Source of the DNA: Chromatiaceae bacterium | GTDB taxonomy: Bacteria; Pseudomonadota; Gammaproteobacteria; Chromatiales; Chromatiaceae | NCBI GenBank assembly: GCA_024235255.1 | Contig: JACKMT010000002.1 | Span: forward strand, 496,001 to 560,000 | Direction of reading: 5' to 3' | Length of the DNA: 64,000 nucleotides | Shown: positions 33,828-42,848 of the stretch, piece after piece | Position numbering within the stretch: the first letter of the stretch is position 1 | Layout: each line of letters starts with the position of its first letter | The notes under the pieces: generated by a model | The model's input: only the letters and a program-made list of their open reading frames with translations | The model's database searches: none | Told to the model about the DNA's origin: nothing | Position numbers and translations under genes: made by a program

Positions 33828-33988
33828 AAGCTCGCCTCCTCACTAATCCTACGCTATTAATCGGATAATGCCCGAACGGAACCCGGATAACCAGAGTCGG
33901 TAAATACGCATCGAATGGCTACTGCTGCCTTACATCAGCCTTCGTCACCAGCTTGCGTTTCGGGCGCTCCAGTTAGATATGTGAAAGC

Positions 33989-34654
33989 CTATTTCCCCTT
34001 CAGGTAGCGTTCATCGCTGAAGCTGACAACCCAGCGTGGTTTGTATAGCACAAGCAGTGTCACTATCCAGCCGTTGATAACCGCTTCCGGCAAAAACATC
34101 AACGGAAAAAAAGGCACGAAATTGAGTTGTAAATACGCCCAGTCATGCGCCTCACTGTACAACAACAGTCCGGCGGCAAGATAGCCACTGGCCATTGCCG
34201 CCAGACCCGCTGTGAGAAATGCGTTGACCAGGACATAAATGAAAAAGTTCCGGGGCAACAACGAGTGCACGAGTACCAACGTCACCTGGGTGAGCGTGGC
34301 AGGCACCAGGGTCAACAGAAAGGCATTTAGTGCAAAGCCCTCCCAGTTTTCCGCGCTATTCAACAACACTGCGAATTCGGTAATGGAACCCGCGATTACC
34401 GCGAAGGACCAGCCGAACATCAGCGTCACAACGGTGATCCCCAACAAGTGAAAACTCCAAACGGGGTCGACCTGAACGCGGATCAGCCACAGCACAACAA
34501 GGGCGACACAACTACCCAGAAACACATGCAGCTGTTCCCGGTCCAGCAGCCGGCGCCAGTGGGCAAGACGCATTGCCAGCAGCAGGAGAGCTGTATAGAG
34601 CAGCGCAGCCCAAAATCGAAAAGTGGTTGAAAACAGTTCGCCCGACAATTCCAT
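33989..34654 (-). CDS. CbiM-like multi-pass membrane protein (COG3235 type)
   Basis: A 221-residue protein with about six hydrophobic segments. The stretch SFHLLGITVVTLMFGWSFA resembles the CbiM/NikM-type substrate-binding subunit of ECF transporters. No ECF ATPase or T component is nearby, so the substrate (possibly Ni or Co) is unknown and the assignment rests on family resemblance only. It lies 161 bp past djlA on the same strand. Confidence 0.6.
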   Translation of the reverse strand: MELSGELFSTTFRFWAALLYTALLLLAMRLAHWRRLLDREQLHVFLGSCVALVVLWLIRVQVDPVWSFHLLGITVVTLMFGWSFAVIAGSITEFAVLLNSAENWEGFALNAFLLTLVPATLTQVTLVLVHSLLPRNFFIYVLVNAFLTAGLAAMASGYLAAGLLLYSEAHDWAYLQLNFVPFFPLMFLPEAVINGWIVTLLVLYKPRWVVSFSDERYLKGK

Positions 34655-35163
34655 CAGCGCATCACTAATTCGACTGTCGGGAACCGGTGCAAACGCACGG
34701 GCCGCTATCGGACACCCCGGTTTGAAACGTGCGGAGGCAACACAGGTTCATACGGCAATAAAAATATCCAGTACTTCGATTCCGGGCGCGTCACCGAGCC
34801 ATTGCGCGGCTCAAGAACAGACCCGGCCGAACGATAACATTAGCAGAGAAATCGATTAATTATCACGGCAAAGGATTTTAGCATGACCAACATATTCGAC
34901 ATGGTCTCAGGCAAATGGCAGCACCAAAGGAGTAGCAAAACTGCATCGGCACTCCAATATACAGACCCATCAGCAGTTGAATCTTTGGCAGTTCAACTAC
35001 ACACTCAAGCAGAAGCTGTCTCGCGTTATAGCTCCATGCCACCCGACCTCGCTGGTGTGAGTGTCGCCAGCTTCCTGAAAAGCCAAGTTACACCAACTTG
35101 ACTGCCACTAAAATTGGATAACGCCCCCATCGCTGGGTAATCGCACTAATTTCCTGAAGCTGT
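34655..35163. other. Intergenic region with one doubtful short frame
   Basis: A 72-codon frame on the + strand (34883-35101) starts with ATG after AAAGGA but resembles no family I know and has unremarkable composition; it is listed separately at low confidence. The remaining bases hold no convincing gene or strong hairpin. Confidence 0.4.
34883..35101 (+). CDS. Possible small hypothetical protein
   Basis: A 72-residue frame beginning MTNIFDMVSGKWQ, preceded by AAAGGA at 10 bases. It has no signal peptide or membrane segment, and its Ser/Gln/Ala-rich composition could come from non-coding DNA. No homolog comes to mind. Equal chance of being real or spurious. Confidence 0.3.
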   Translation: MTNIFDMVSGKWQHQRSSKTASALQYTDPSAVESLAVQLHTQAEAVSRYSSMPPDLAGVSVASFLKSQVTPT

Positions 35164-35514
35164 TCATCCATTTTTCTTTAACATAATCATACCGCCTGCG
35201 ATACTTACCGACAGCGGCTCCAGCGAGTGATTGACGCAGGGGCCGTAGATACAGCGGCCAGTTTCGATCTCAAATAGTGCACCGTGCATCGCACATATGA
35301 TGTAACTTCCGTCCGCATCAAGAAATTGATCCGGACTCCAGTCCAACGGTGCTCCCGTATGCGGACAACGATTGATGTAGGCGAAAATACGCTCTCCCTT
35401 GCGAACCACAAAACACTCACTGCCGCCGGCCTCAGCCGGCAGAGTCAATCCTTTTGATCCGCCGTCAGGAAGCGCATCAAACTCAAACAGGTTTATTTTC
35501 GAATCACTCCTCAT
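35164..35514 (-). CDS. Rieske 2Fe-2S protein
   Basis: A 116-residue soluble protein with one Rieske domain: CPHTGAPLDW and CAMHGALFEIETGRC supply the Cys2-His2 cluster ligands. The length fits a stand-alone Rieske ferredoxin of the NirD/BphF kind. Its ATG (35514) overlaps the stop of the PfkB kinase gene in ATGA, so translation is coupled. Redox partner is unknown. The frame runs further upstream but only into the kinase. Confidence 0.88.
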   Translation of the reverse strand: MRSDSKINLFEFDALPDGGSKGLTLPAEAGGSECFVVRKGERIFAYINRCPHTGAPLDWSPDQFLDADGSYIICAMHGALFEIETGRCIYGPCVNHSLEPLSVSIAGGMIMLKKNG

Positions 35515-36398
35515 TTCCAATCCACGGGGCAGCCATTTTCGCGGAGACTCAATCCTACGCGCCCACACTGCTCTCCTGCCAGTCTGCAGGCGGCTGCCAA
35601 GTATTTTTCCATACTGTCACCGCTGACCACTCCGTGGATAATCGCAGCATTGAATACATCCCCGGCACCCAGCGTATCGACCGTCCTGTGCGGCAGATAT
35701 GCAGGGCTGTAATGTATAGCCCCGCTCCGGTCCACCCCCCAAGCACCCTGCTCGCCCCAGGCGCAAGTCATCAGCGTCCCGCTCCTGACTTGACTGCCGA
35801 GCGCCGAAAAAAATTCGGCACCATTTTGAAAACCCCTGTAGCGGGCATACCCGCTCGAGAACATCAACAATCCAGCTTTAGAAAACAGCGCCTCGATGTC
35901 TTGTCTGGGTTTTTCGATCTCCAGCGAACAGTTGCGTTCACCATCCATACGCTGCAGCATCTTCCCCAGTTGTACAACATTACGGCCCTCAAAATGGACC
36001 CAGTCGAATCCGTCGGTATCGATCCCAGAAAAGTCCTTATCGCTGAATTCTGGTAATCTCCGATAGTGAACGATGGTACGACTGCCTCGCTGCCTGCTCA
36101 GTACCACGCAGGACAACGGCGTTCTGCCATCCTTGCAGCACACCACATGGCTCATATCGATATTGTGATTTGCCAGATCGTCCAGAATGTAACGGCTGTC
36201 ATGCGTGTCGGCCAGGACACCGCCCCAACTGCACTGGTGTCCCAGTTGACTGAGCACAACCAGGGTATTGGTTGCGTTTCCGCCCCTGACAATACGCTGT
36301 CCCAATGCGCGGACCTCATCATCTTCAGCGGGGTATGCCTCTACCAGGTGGACGATATCTAGCGTCGCAATACCCACTGCCAGTATGCGCATGCGCAA
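35511..36398 (-). CDS. PfkB-family sugar kinase (ketohexokinase-like)
   Basis: A 295-residue ribokinase-fold kinase. The N-terminus VGIATLDIVHLVEAYP and the RGGNATNTLVVLSQLG segment form the substrate lid region, and the catalytic base is in DTLGAGDVFNAA near the C-terminus. Resemblance to ketohexokinase-type PfkB proteins is moderate; fructose or another sugar/nucleoside is possible. Coupled by a 4-base overlap to the Rieske gene and 53 bp after the SUMF1 fusion gene on the same strand. Confidence 0.82.
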   Translation of the reverse strand: MRMRILAVGIATLDIVHLVEAYPAEDDEVRALGQRIVRGGNATNTLVVLSQLGHQCSWGGVLADTHDSRYILDDLANHNIDMSHVVCCKDGRTPLSCVVLSRQRGSRTIVHYRRLPEFSDKDFSGIDTDGFDWVHFEGRNVVQLGKMLQRMDGERNCSLEIEKPRQDIEALFSKAGLLMFSSGYARYRGFQNGAEFFSALGSQVRSGTLMTCAWGEQGAWGVDRSGAIHYSPAYLPHRTVDTLGAGDVFNAAIIHGVVSGDSMEKYLAAACRLAGEQCGRVGLSLRENGCPVDWK

Positions 36399-36451
36399 TT
36401 CACCCCGCCATCATTTCAATGTGAATGAATTTCCACACGGCGCGCCGGGCG

Positions 36452-38266
36452 CTATTTCGCCTCCCGGGCCACTCTGAATCCGAGTATCGGCAGCTTTGTG
36501 TCCCGTTGGTAGTGGAAGCGCCGGGTAGTATGCAGGCTGTCCCCGGGTTTGTTGTAAGCACCACCGCGTGCGACGTATTTTGTGCAACCTTTTTCCAGCC
36601 ATGCACTACCATCGGTTGGGGCGCCTTGATAATTTGCGTGGTAACAGTCTGCAACCCACTCCATCACGTTGCCTGCGGTATCGTTCAAGGAAAACGGGTT
36701 GGCCGGAAAACTACCCACGGGAGCGGTGGACTTGCCGTCCCAGCGGCTGCCGCAATCGAAACAGCTGGCCCGATTTTCCCCCAGTGAATAGCCCCACCAG
36801 TAGAAACTGTCCATACCCCCTCCGGCGGCAAACTCCCACTCTGCTTCGGTGGGCAAGCGATAAACCTTGCCCGTCTGCACGGTGAGCCAACGCGCATATG
36901 CATCGGCATCTGACCAGCTGACGTTTATCACCGGCCGCTGCCCTCTCCCCCAGCCTTGATCCGCTGGCAGCTTTCTTCCGGTCGCACGCGCAAAAAGTTG
37001 ATATTCATCAAACGTCACCTCGTATTTGCCTATCGCGAAGTTTTTCAGTACTACGGCGTGTAGCGGCCTCTCATTGGCGGCCAACTGGTCTCGCCTCTGC
37101 CCCATTTTAAATTCGCTGCCACGAATGCGGATCATCACCGGACCACTTCCCCCCATTCTTAGCGGGTCACGCAGTGTAACAACGCTAGCCGGTCTGTCGG
37201 CCTGAGGCTGATTAGCAACATTTTGTGTTTTTCGTGCAGTGTCGTTGACTGGGGTTTCAATGGCAGCCAATTGCTGCTCAATGGGAAGTTGCGGATGCGT
37301 CAGCTCCGTCTTCTCCAGCGCCGGAAATTCGAATGCAGTCGCTTGACCATCATCCCCCAGCAATCCTGAAATGAGCTCGCCCCTGCCACTCAATATGGAA
37401 ACGCCCTCCGCCAATATAAAGGCAACCAGCACAGCCAAGGCCACCATGACAAGTGTACGCTGCGTCGAGCTGGAAGCGGCGTTCGCCGCTCTATTTTCCA
37501 GCACATTCGTCAACGCGACTTCGTCACCCATGCGTAGTCGCTCAAGCTCTACTCGGGCTTCATCAAGACTGACTTCAACCTGCTTACGAATTTCAATCTG
37601 ATCTCTTCGCCGCTGCTCGCTGTTTTCGATCTCCTCCCTGGCGGCTTCCAACGCCAGCTGCAAGTTTCGCATCTCGGCACGCCGCTCCTCGAGCTCCTCC
37701 TGCAAGCGCTGCTGCTCGCTGTTTGCCTGCGTCAGAGCTTCCCGATACTCCTCTCCACTCTGCTGCAGGCTGTCGAACTCCTGGCGCAACTCATCCAGCT
37801 CCGTCAAACCCGCTGACTCAGTCAATTCGCGCGCCTTCAACTGCTCGCGCATTCTGTTGACATCGGTCTCCGCCTGCTGCCGCACCAAGTCGAGCTCGGT
37901 AGTTAAAGCTGAAGCAACACCTCCCTCGATACCGTTTTTTATCTCCCCAACATATTGTTGAATGACCGCACGCAGCTCCGCCACCTCAGATTTGAGGCGG
38001 GCGGTTTTCTTTTCCAAATCCTGCTTCTCGCGCTGCAGATGGCGAATCTTGCGATCATCCTCGCGGGAAAACCTTGAGGCATCTTCACGGAAGGATTTTA
38101 GTTCATCGCGCAGCTGTTCAACCTCCGCTTTATCCTCGGCGGCGGTGGTTGCCAACTGATCTGCCCGCAGGATTGACTTATTACAGGCGCTTTGCGACTC
38201 ATCGAGCAGCTGCTTCAAGCGCTCGATCTCATTCTGCAATTGCTCTTTATCCGGCTCTGCCTGCAA
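36452..38266 (-). CDS. Coiled-coil/transmembrane/SUMF1-domain protein
   Basis: A 604-residue fusion. Residues about 1-245 are an uninterrupted acidic/basic coiled coil, about 270-290 a single membrane segment (TLVMVALAVLVAFILAEG) and about 370-604 a formylglycine-generating-enzyme-like (SUMF1) domain with IGKYEVTFDEY, LPTEAEWEFAAGG, NVMEWVADC and LGFRVARE. The Cys pair that catalytic FGE carries just after RGG-x-Y is replaced (RGGAYNKPGDSL has Lys and Leu), so sulfatase-activating activity is unlikely. Predicted topology is coiled coil in the cytoplasm and SUMF1 domain in the periplasm. Function is unknown. Confidence 0.82.
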   Translation of the reverse strand: MQAEPDKEQLQNEIERLKQLLDESQSACNKSILRADQLATTAAEDKAEVEQLRDELKSFREDASRFSREDDRKIRHLQREKQDLEKKTARLKSEVAELRAVIQQYVGEIKNGIEGGVASALTTELDLVRQQAETDVNRMREQLKARELTESAGLTELDELRQEFDSLQQSGEEYREALTQANSEQQRLQEELEERRAEMRNLQLALEAAREEIENSEQRRRDQIEIRKQVEVSLDEARVELERLRMGDEVALTNVLENRAANAASSSTQRTLVMVALAVLVAFILAEGVSILSGRGELISGLLGDDGQATAFEFPALEKTELTHPQLPIEQQLAAIETPVNDTARKTQNVANQPQADRPASVVTLRDPLRMGGSGPVMIRIRGSEFKMGQRRDQLAANERPLHAVVLKNFAIGKYEVTFDEYQLFARATGRKLPADQGWGRGQRPVINVSWSDADAYARWLTVQTGKVYRLPTEAEWEFAAGGGMDSFYWWGYSLGENRASCFDCGSRWDGKSTAPVGSFPANPFSLNDTAGNVMEWVADCYHANYQGAPTDGSAWLEKGCTKYVARGGAYNKPGDSLHTTRRFHYQRDTKLPILGFRVAREAK

Positions 38267-38677
38267 CGAACATTACCCCAAATTAGCAGCTTTATAAAAA
38301 ATTCCGAAAATAATCACGTGGTTTGCAATCTGGCCAGGAAGCAACCACCTCTCCAGCTCTCGCGTCCCGGTAGTCAACACCTACCATATGTGCCTCATTC
38401 GGGATGCTTGTTGACTGGTCCCAATAAAAGTGGTCCAAGCATAAAACCAAACACGGTTATAAGGCCAGAACAAATCCGGTTTTCGTTTCCCGCGCTATAC
38501 TCGGATACAATCGCATGAAGGCGTGTTAAAAACATAAGACTTATCGGCAGATCGGTATACCCACTTGACCCATATTCACTCTGTTGGGAAAAGCGGAGCG
38601 TTGCTTTTCGTCGATCGCTTAGCGCTTAGCTCACCCTGTCGGATAGCAGCATGCAGCAACCCTCGGGTTTTCAATAG
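38267..38677. other. Divergent intergenic region
   Basis: A 411-bp gap between the divergent SUMF1-fusion and gamma-glutamyltransferase genes. I see AT-rich promoter-like stretches (for example TATACT near 38500 and TACAAT near 38508) but no -35/-10 pair with good spacing, no gene and no strong terminator. Confidence 0.35.
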
Positions 38678-40237
38678 ATGAGAAGAAGAAAAGGAGTTGT
38701 AGCCGCCGGTCACGAAGTTACTGCCTCGGCGGCGGCTGAAGTCCTGAAAGCAGGGGGTAACGCTTTTGATGCGGCACTAGCGGCTTTATTTGCCAGCTGC
38801 GTTGCGGAGCCGGTGCTGGCATCGCTTGGGGGTGGAGGATTTCTGCTTGCGGAAAGGTGCGATGCACGAAAGCTGCTGTATGACTTCTTCGCGCAAACAC
38901 CCTTTCGTAAACGCAGCCCAGAGGAGACCGATTTCTACCCGATTATCGCGGATTTCGGCACTGTGCAGCAGGAGTTCCACATTGGCATGGGTTCGATTGC
39001 CACTCCTGGTGTAGTCAAGGGTTTATTCGCCATACACCGCGAGCTGTGCAGTATGCCGCTGCAGGTTATCATCCAACCAGCCTGTGAAGCAGCCCGCTCA
39101 GGCGTAGCTGTTAACAACCTTCAGCGTTATATCAGCAAACTGGTCTCCCCGATCCTGCAATCGACACCGGACGCCATGGCGCTGCACGCCACCAGAGAGA
39201 CGCCGGACAGATTTGCCGAGTGCGGTGAAAAAGTGCACCAAGAGCACATGGCAGACAGTTTCGAATTGCTGGCAGCCGAAGGAGAGGAGATTTTCTACCA
39301 GGGAGAGCTAGGCAAAGCGCTGATAGAGAGCTGCCTTCAGCAAGGCGGTTACATCAGACAACGGGACCTGGCTGGCTATCGGGTTGAAAAACGACAGCCG
39401 TTGGTACTGAGCTATCACGACGCCCGACTGATTACAAATCCAGCACCCTCTGTCGGCGGCACACTTATCGCGTTCACGCTGGCGCTGCTCGAACAGGAAA
39501 ACCTGCTTAACGAACAGCCCGGTAGTTTCATGCATCTGCTGAAAATTGCGCGAGCCCAACAATTGACACAACATTTGCGACTGGATAAAGGCATTGACCA
39601 GAATCTAAGCGATGCGACAAGCAGTGAAATTCTTGCCGAAACACACCTGGAAAATTATCGAAAAATTCTTTCGCGACACACCAGGTTCTACCGTGGCACC
39701 ACGCAGATAAGCGTGGCTGACAGTTTCGGAAACATGGCGAGCATGACCCTCTCCAACGGCGAGGGTTCGGGTTATGTTCTGCCTGGCACCGGCATCATGT
39801 TAAACAATATGCTGGGCGAGGAGGACATCAATCCATACGGTTTTCATCTATGGCCGGAAAACCGCCGAATCGCCTCTATGATGGCGCCGACTCTGATGCA
39901 GTCAGGCAACGGCACATCGATTGCCACCGGTTCCGGCGGCTCCAATCGCATTCGCAGTGCCATTCTCCAGGTGCTGATTAATTTAATAGATTTTGGCATG
40001 GATATCGAAAGCGCTGTCGAAGCTCCAAGGCTTCACCTGGAACACGAAACTCTGAATCTCGAGCATGCGATTACCAAGCTTGATCAAGAAAAACTCTACA
40101 AGTGCTTTTCGGACATAAAGCTGTGGCCTGACAAAAACCTCTTCTTCGGCGGCGCTCACACCGTTATGCGCTCTGCCAGCGGAGAGTTGTCCGGCAAAGG
40201 TGACAGCCGACGCGGCGGTGTATGCATCAACGTATGA
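38678..40237 (+). CDS. ggt: Gamma-glutamyltransferase family protein
   Basis: A 519-residue Ntn-hydrolase that cleaves gamma-glutamyl bonds such as glutathione. GHEVTASAAAEVLKAGGNAFDAA is the conserved N-terminus. The autoprocessing Thr is in RGTTQISVAD, where the usual His after the Thr pair is Gln. SNGEGSGYVLPGTGIMLNNMLGEED and the GSGGSNRIRS region are typical of the small subunit. No signal peptide is seen, so the protein may be cytoplasmic, unlike E. coli Ggt. A TAG lies directly before the ATG. The stop codon lies in the end of repeat copy D. Confidence 0.9.
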   Translation: MRRRKGVVAAGHEVTASAAAEVLKAGGNAFDAALAALFASCVAEPVLASLGGGGFLLAERCDARKLLYDFFAQTPFRKRSPEETDFYPIIADFGTVQQEFHIGMGSIATPGVVKGLFAIHRELCSMPLQVIIQPACEAARSGVAVNNLQRYISKLVSPILQSTPDAMALHATRETPDRFAECGEKVHQEHMADSFELLAAEGEEIFYQGELGKALIESCLQQGGYIRQRDLAGYRVEKRQPLVLSYHDARLITNPAPSVGGTLIAFTLALLEQENLLNEQPGSFMHLLKIARAQQLTQHLRLDKGIDQNLSDATSSEILAETHLENYRKILSRHTRFYRGTTQISVADSFGNMASMTLSNGEGSGYVLPGTGIMLNNMLGEEDINPYGFHLWPENRRIASMMAPTLMQSGNGTSIATGSGGSNRIRSAILQVLINLIDFGMDIESAVEAPRLHLEHETLNLEHAITKLDQEKLYKCFSDIKLWPDKNLFFGGAHTVMRSASGELSGKGDSRRGGVCINV

Positions 40238-40349
40238 TTCAGAGATACTCCGCCGCTCGCTGCGGAAACAAAACTTTAAGGGCTTGCAAAGGGGAGAAGT
40301 GCAGCTTTCACCTCTGAAAGTCAGCTAGGTTTCATACTTCGTTGGCGAT
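40234..40349 (-). repeat. Interspersed repeat, copy D
   Basis: Read on the - strand it starts ATCGCCAACGAAGTAT, contains ACCTAGCTGACTTTC, CTGCACTTCTCCCCTTTG and GTTTTGTTTCC, and ends CTCTGAATCATA. It is the only copy in this orientation. Its end covers the ggt stop codon. The terminal hairpin is CCGC/GCGG. Confidence 0.75.
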
Positions 40350-40711
40350 CTAACTTTAACTTAAGCCGACTTTTTTAAAACCGTGAAACAAACTACAACT
40401 TCTGATTCCGAATAGAATTATCCTGATACCAAAATAAATGTGCGGTGATCTCGGTTATTGGATCGATATTTCAGCTATAACGTCGACGCTCGACCTGCAT
40501 TGCATAGGCAGAGCGCACGCTTCATTTACCTGTAGAACACCCAAGCGTCCATCACCGATGTAACTGTTTTTGCGTCACGAATGTTTAAAAAAGCCTTTAT
40601 TTTAGGCATTATTTGTAAAAAAGCGTTTAATTTACAGGGCATTCTATTGGATATTTAAATATCTATGCTATGTTTACCGCGCAACGTCCCAGCTAACCCC
40701 AGGAGCAACTT
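40350..40711. other. AT-rich upstream region of the HU-like gene
   Basis: No gene is seen. There are AT-rich stretches, a small hairpin with arms AAAGCCT/AGGC near 40591-40609, the palindrome ATATTTAAATAT near 40650, and an AGGAGC Shine-Dalgarno before the ATG at 40712. A promoter is likely here but I could not fix the hexamers. Confidence 0.35.
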
Positions 40712-41188
40712 ATGGCCATAACGAAGAAAGCTGTAACAAAGTCCAGCGTAACAAAGGCAACAACAACCAAGAAAGTTGCCGCAAAGAAGACGGCTACCGT
40801 TAAGAAACAAGCCCCAGCCACAAAGGAGGGGACTGTGACAAACAAGGCACCAGTTGCTCCTGCCAAACCAAAATCTATAGCCGCGCGCCAGACCAAGATG
40901 CAGATTCTTCAGGCTATCGCTGAGGAGACCAGCCTTACCCGCAAACAGGTATCGGATGTCTTCAATTCTTTGGGTACTCTGGTTCAACGTCACATGCAAC
41001 GCAGGGGCTCCGGTGAATTCTCGATACCTGAAACCGGTGTCAAAATCCGGCGGGTAAGAAAACCTGCGAGAAAAGCACGCATGGGACGTAATCCTGCTAC
41101 CGGTGAAGTAATCAAGATTGCAGCTAAGCCGGCTTCTACGGTGATCAAGGTGGTCGCGTTGAAAGCGTTGAAAGATACACTGGACTAA
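40712..41188 (+). CDS. HU-family DNA-binding protein with histone-H1-like N-terminal tail
   Basis: A 158-residue nucleoid protein. Residues 1-60 are Lys/Ala/Thr/Pro-rich with AAKK repeats, like bacterial histone-H1 tails. Residues about 62-158 are an HU domain: MQILQAIAEETSLTRKQV, then the arm motif MGRNPATGEVIKI and a C-terminal ALKALKD. The tail would bind DNA non-specifically while HU bends it. HU proteins usually are about 90 residues, so the extension is the notable part. The SD is AGGAGC. Confidence 0.88.
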   Translation: MAITKKAVTKSSVTKATTTKKVAAKKTATVKKQAPATKEGTVTNKAPVAPAKPKSIAARQTKMQILQAIAEETSLTRKQVSDVFNSLGTLVQRHMQRRGSGEFSIPETGVKIRRVRKPARKARMGRNPATGEVIKIAAKPASTVIKVVALKALKDTLD

Positions 41189-41210
41189 AGTCCGGAAATT
41201 CAGAATTGAG

Positions 41211-41236
41211 GCGGCGCCGGACGACACCGGCGCCGC
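41211..41236. terminator. GC-rich inverted repeat between convergent genes
   Basis: GCGGCGCCGG and CCGGCGCCGC form a perfect 10-bp stem with a 6-base loop between the convergent HU-like and retropepsin genes. No T tract follows on either strand, so it may be a barrier or RNA-end structure rather than a classic terminator. Confidence 0.45.
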
Positions 41237-41298
41237 ACTCACCATTAGCTGAATCAAGGTTCTTGCGGCTCACAATCAGGCACAAGTTTGCGCAACGT

Positions 41299-41838
41299 TC
41301 AGTTTTGGTACTGCCTCAAAGTCAGCAGGTTTCCGCGTTGCACGAGTTCCAGCTGCTTTAAAAAGCTCATCCCCAACAGTACCTCCCCGGCATTCATGGT
41401 CGGCAGAATTGAAGCTCTGACACCGTTAAGATGAATCGATCCGAGTTTTACATTGTCCAGTATGGTATTCCACGAACGGACGTTGCCATTGGCGGTGCGG
41501 CTAATCCTGGCCGCCCCTCTTCGAAGTCTGAGTTTGTTCGCCAGACTTTCCGATATCGCCACATCAGTTGCTCCCGTATCCAGTAGAAACGTAACCCGGG
41601 AACCGTTGATCTCTCCACCGGCTACATAATGCCCACTGGGATTCCGTTTTAATATAACCTCCTTGACACCCGCTTCACCGATACGGCTTTCGGGATTGCG
41701 ATTAGGATTTTCGCGACGATCCAGGTAGCTGTGAAAGATGAATGTGAGCAGGGCGAGCACCGTCAGCCATGCCGCGATAATCATGCCGCGACCAAACCGC
41801 CGCGTGCTTGCGTTGCCCGCACCCGCGCCTACATCCAT
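41299..41838 (-). CDS. Membrane-anchored retropepsin-like aspartic protease
   Basis: A 179-residue protein of the TIGR02281 type. One membrane segment (about 18-36) anchors it; the rest would be periplasmic. The catalytic motif is FLLDTGATDVAIS, and the later GEVLLGMSFLKQLEL matches the second conserved part of clan AA single-domain proteases, which dimerise to be active. The substrate is unknown. It lies 67 bp after the MlaC-like gene on the same strand. Confidence 0.82.
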   Translation of the reverse strand: MDVGAGAGNASTRRFGRGMIIAAWLTVLALLTFIFHSYLDRRENPNRNPESRIGEAGVKEVILKRNPSGHYVAGGEINGSRVTFLLDTGATDVAISESLANKLRLRRGAARISRTANGNVRSWNTILDNVKLGSIHLNGVRASILPTMNAGEVLLGMSFLKQLELVQRGNLLTLRQYQN

Positions 41839-41905
41839 CTGTCAACCCCCAGTTAATCTTCAAACCAGAGAGACAACGAACGCATCCGAGGGTTCAGTAG
41901 CACAG

Positions 41906-42532
41906 CTATCTGCGCCCGTAACCGCGGTACGGCATCATGCGCTCCCTCATCATCTGCCTGAACTGCTGGCGATAGTGCATCACCGCGCTGCTGCCATTGG
42001 CTGCAACATCGAACACCTTCCAGCCATCCTCAGCGAGATAGAAGCGAAAATCTAGCCTGGCAGGGTAGGCTTGAGGATTGAGAATGGTGACACCGACAAC
42101 CACTTCTTTTTCCGCCACCCCCCTTGGATGCGACACCTGAAACTGCTGATTGCCGAATCCGGTCAGCCTGGTCGCCAGCGTGGTCAGAAAATCCTGCTTG
42201 ATGGATTGTTCCAGCTCTTGCTGCTGTTCCCGTCCCATCTGCTGCCAAATTCTTTGTCCGGCGGCCCAACTTGCCATGAAGGCAAAATCAAAATAGGGAG
42301 CTATCTCCCGCTCCAGAAAATCCTCCGCCTGTAAACGACTGGGGTTTCGGTCACCACCGGCAAATGCCAGCAATTTATTCAGTCCCTGCTTCAGGATCGC
42401 CGCCGGTCCCGGCATTGGCGCCTGCCTCCCCATGCCGAATGGCATCCTGCTATCCGGAAAGTAAGGCTGCGCGGATAACAGACCACTGCAGCCAACCAAC
42501 AGAAATATCACCACCAAGTTTCTGCTTTTCAT
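41906..42532 (-). CDS. MlaC/Ttg2D-family phospholipid-binding protein
   Basis: A 208-residue exported protein. The signal peptide ends about SGLLSAQ; FLLVGC could alternatively be a lipobox. The MlaC fold segments include DFLEREIAPYFDFAFMASWAAG, RLTGFGNQQFQVSHP and DGWKVFDVAANGSSAV. MlaC carries phospholipid between the outer and inner membranes. No mlaA, B, D, E or F gene is near, so this is an orphan copy. Confidence 0.8.
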   Translation of the reverse strand: MKSRNLVVIFLLVGCSGLLSAQPYFPDSRMPFGMGRQAPMPGPAAILKQGLNKLLAFAGGDRNPSRLQAEDFLEREIAPYFDFAFMASWAAGQRIWQQMGREQQQELEQSIKQDFLTTLATRLTGFGNQQFQVSHPRGVAEKEVVVGVTILNPQAYPARLDFRFYLAEDGWKVFDVAANGSSAVMHYRQQFRQMMRERMMPYRGYGRR

Positions 42533-42848
42533 CTTCCCTCCGTATCGATCTTATGGATCTATTAGAACGCACCTGCTTGATGCCCGCTTTCCAGATTGCC
42601 ATTGGACCCAAAAATACACAAGGCCAAGCCCCGAAACATACACCAACTCTATGTGCACATTGGAAAGTTCGATCAGGATATCTCTCCTTGTATATGGCAG
42701 GGGTGCAGCAAGAAGAGTATCTTACCGATTACTAAAATTCGGGCCATTTACCTCAGCTTCAGACAAGGTAAGGGTCTGTTTTTTATTTCCAACTCTCTCG
42801 TGCTGCCGGACACCGCGAGAGTGCTCTTTCAGCGATGGAGGACTGTCC
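42533..42848. other. Upstream region of the qmo-hdr operon
   Basis: A 316-bp gap. It contains a weak hairpin CAGAC/GTCTG followed by six Ts near 42767-42785 and a longer stem with arms ACTCTC/GAGAGT (about 42791-42821) shortly before the qmoA Shine-Dalgarno GGAGG. A promoter and a structured leader are likely, but no hexamers stand out. Confidence 0.4.

Noticed and set aside
36452..38266. Active formylglycine-generating enzyme for the nearby sulfatase
   Set aside because: The two active-site cysteines are replaced and the protein has a coiled-coil/TM layout not found in FGE.
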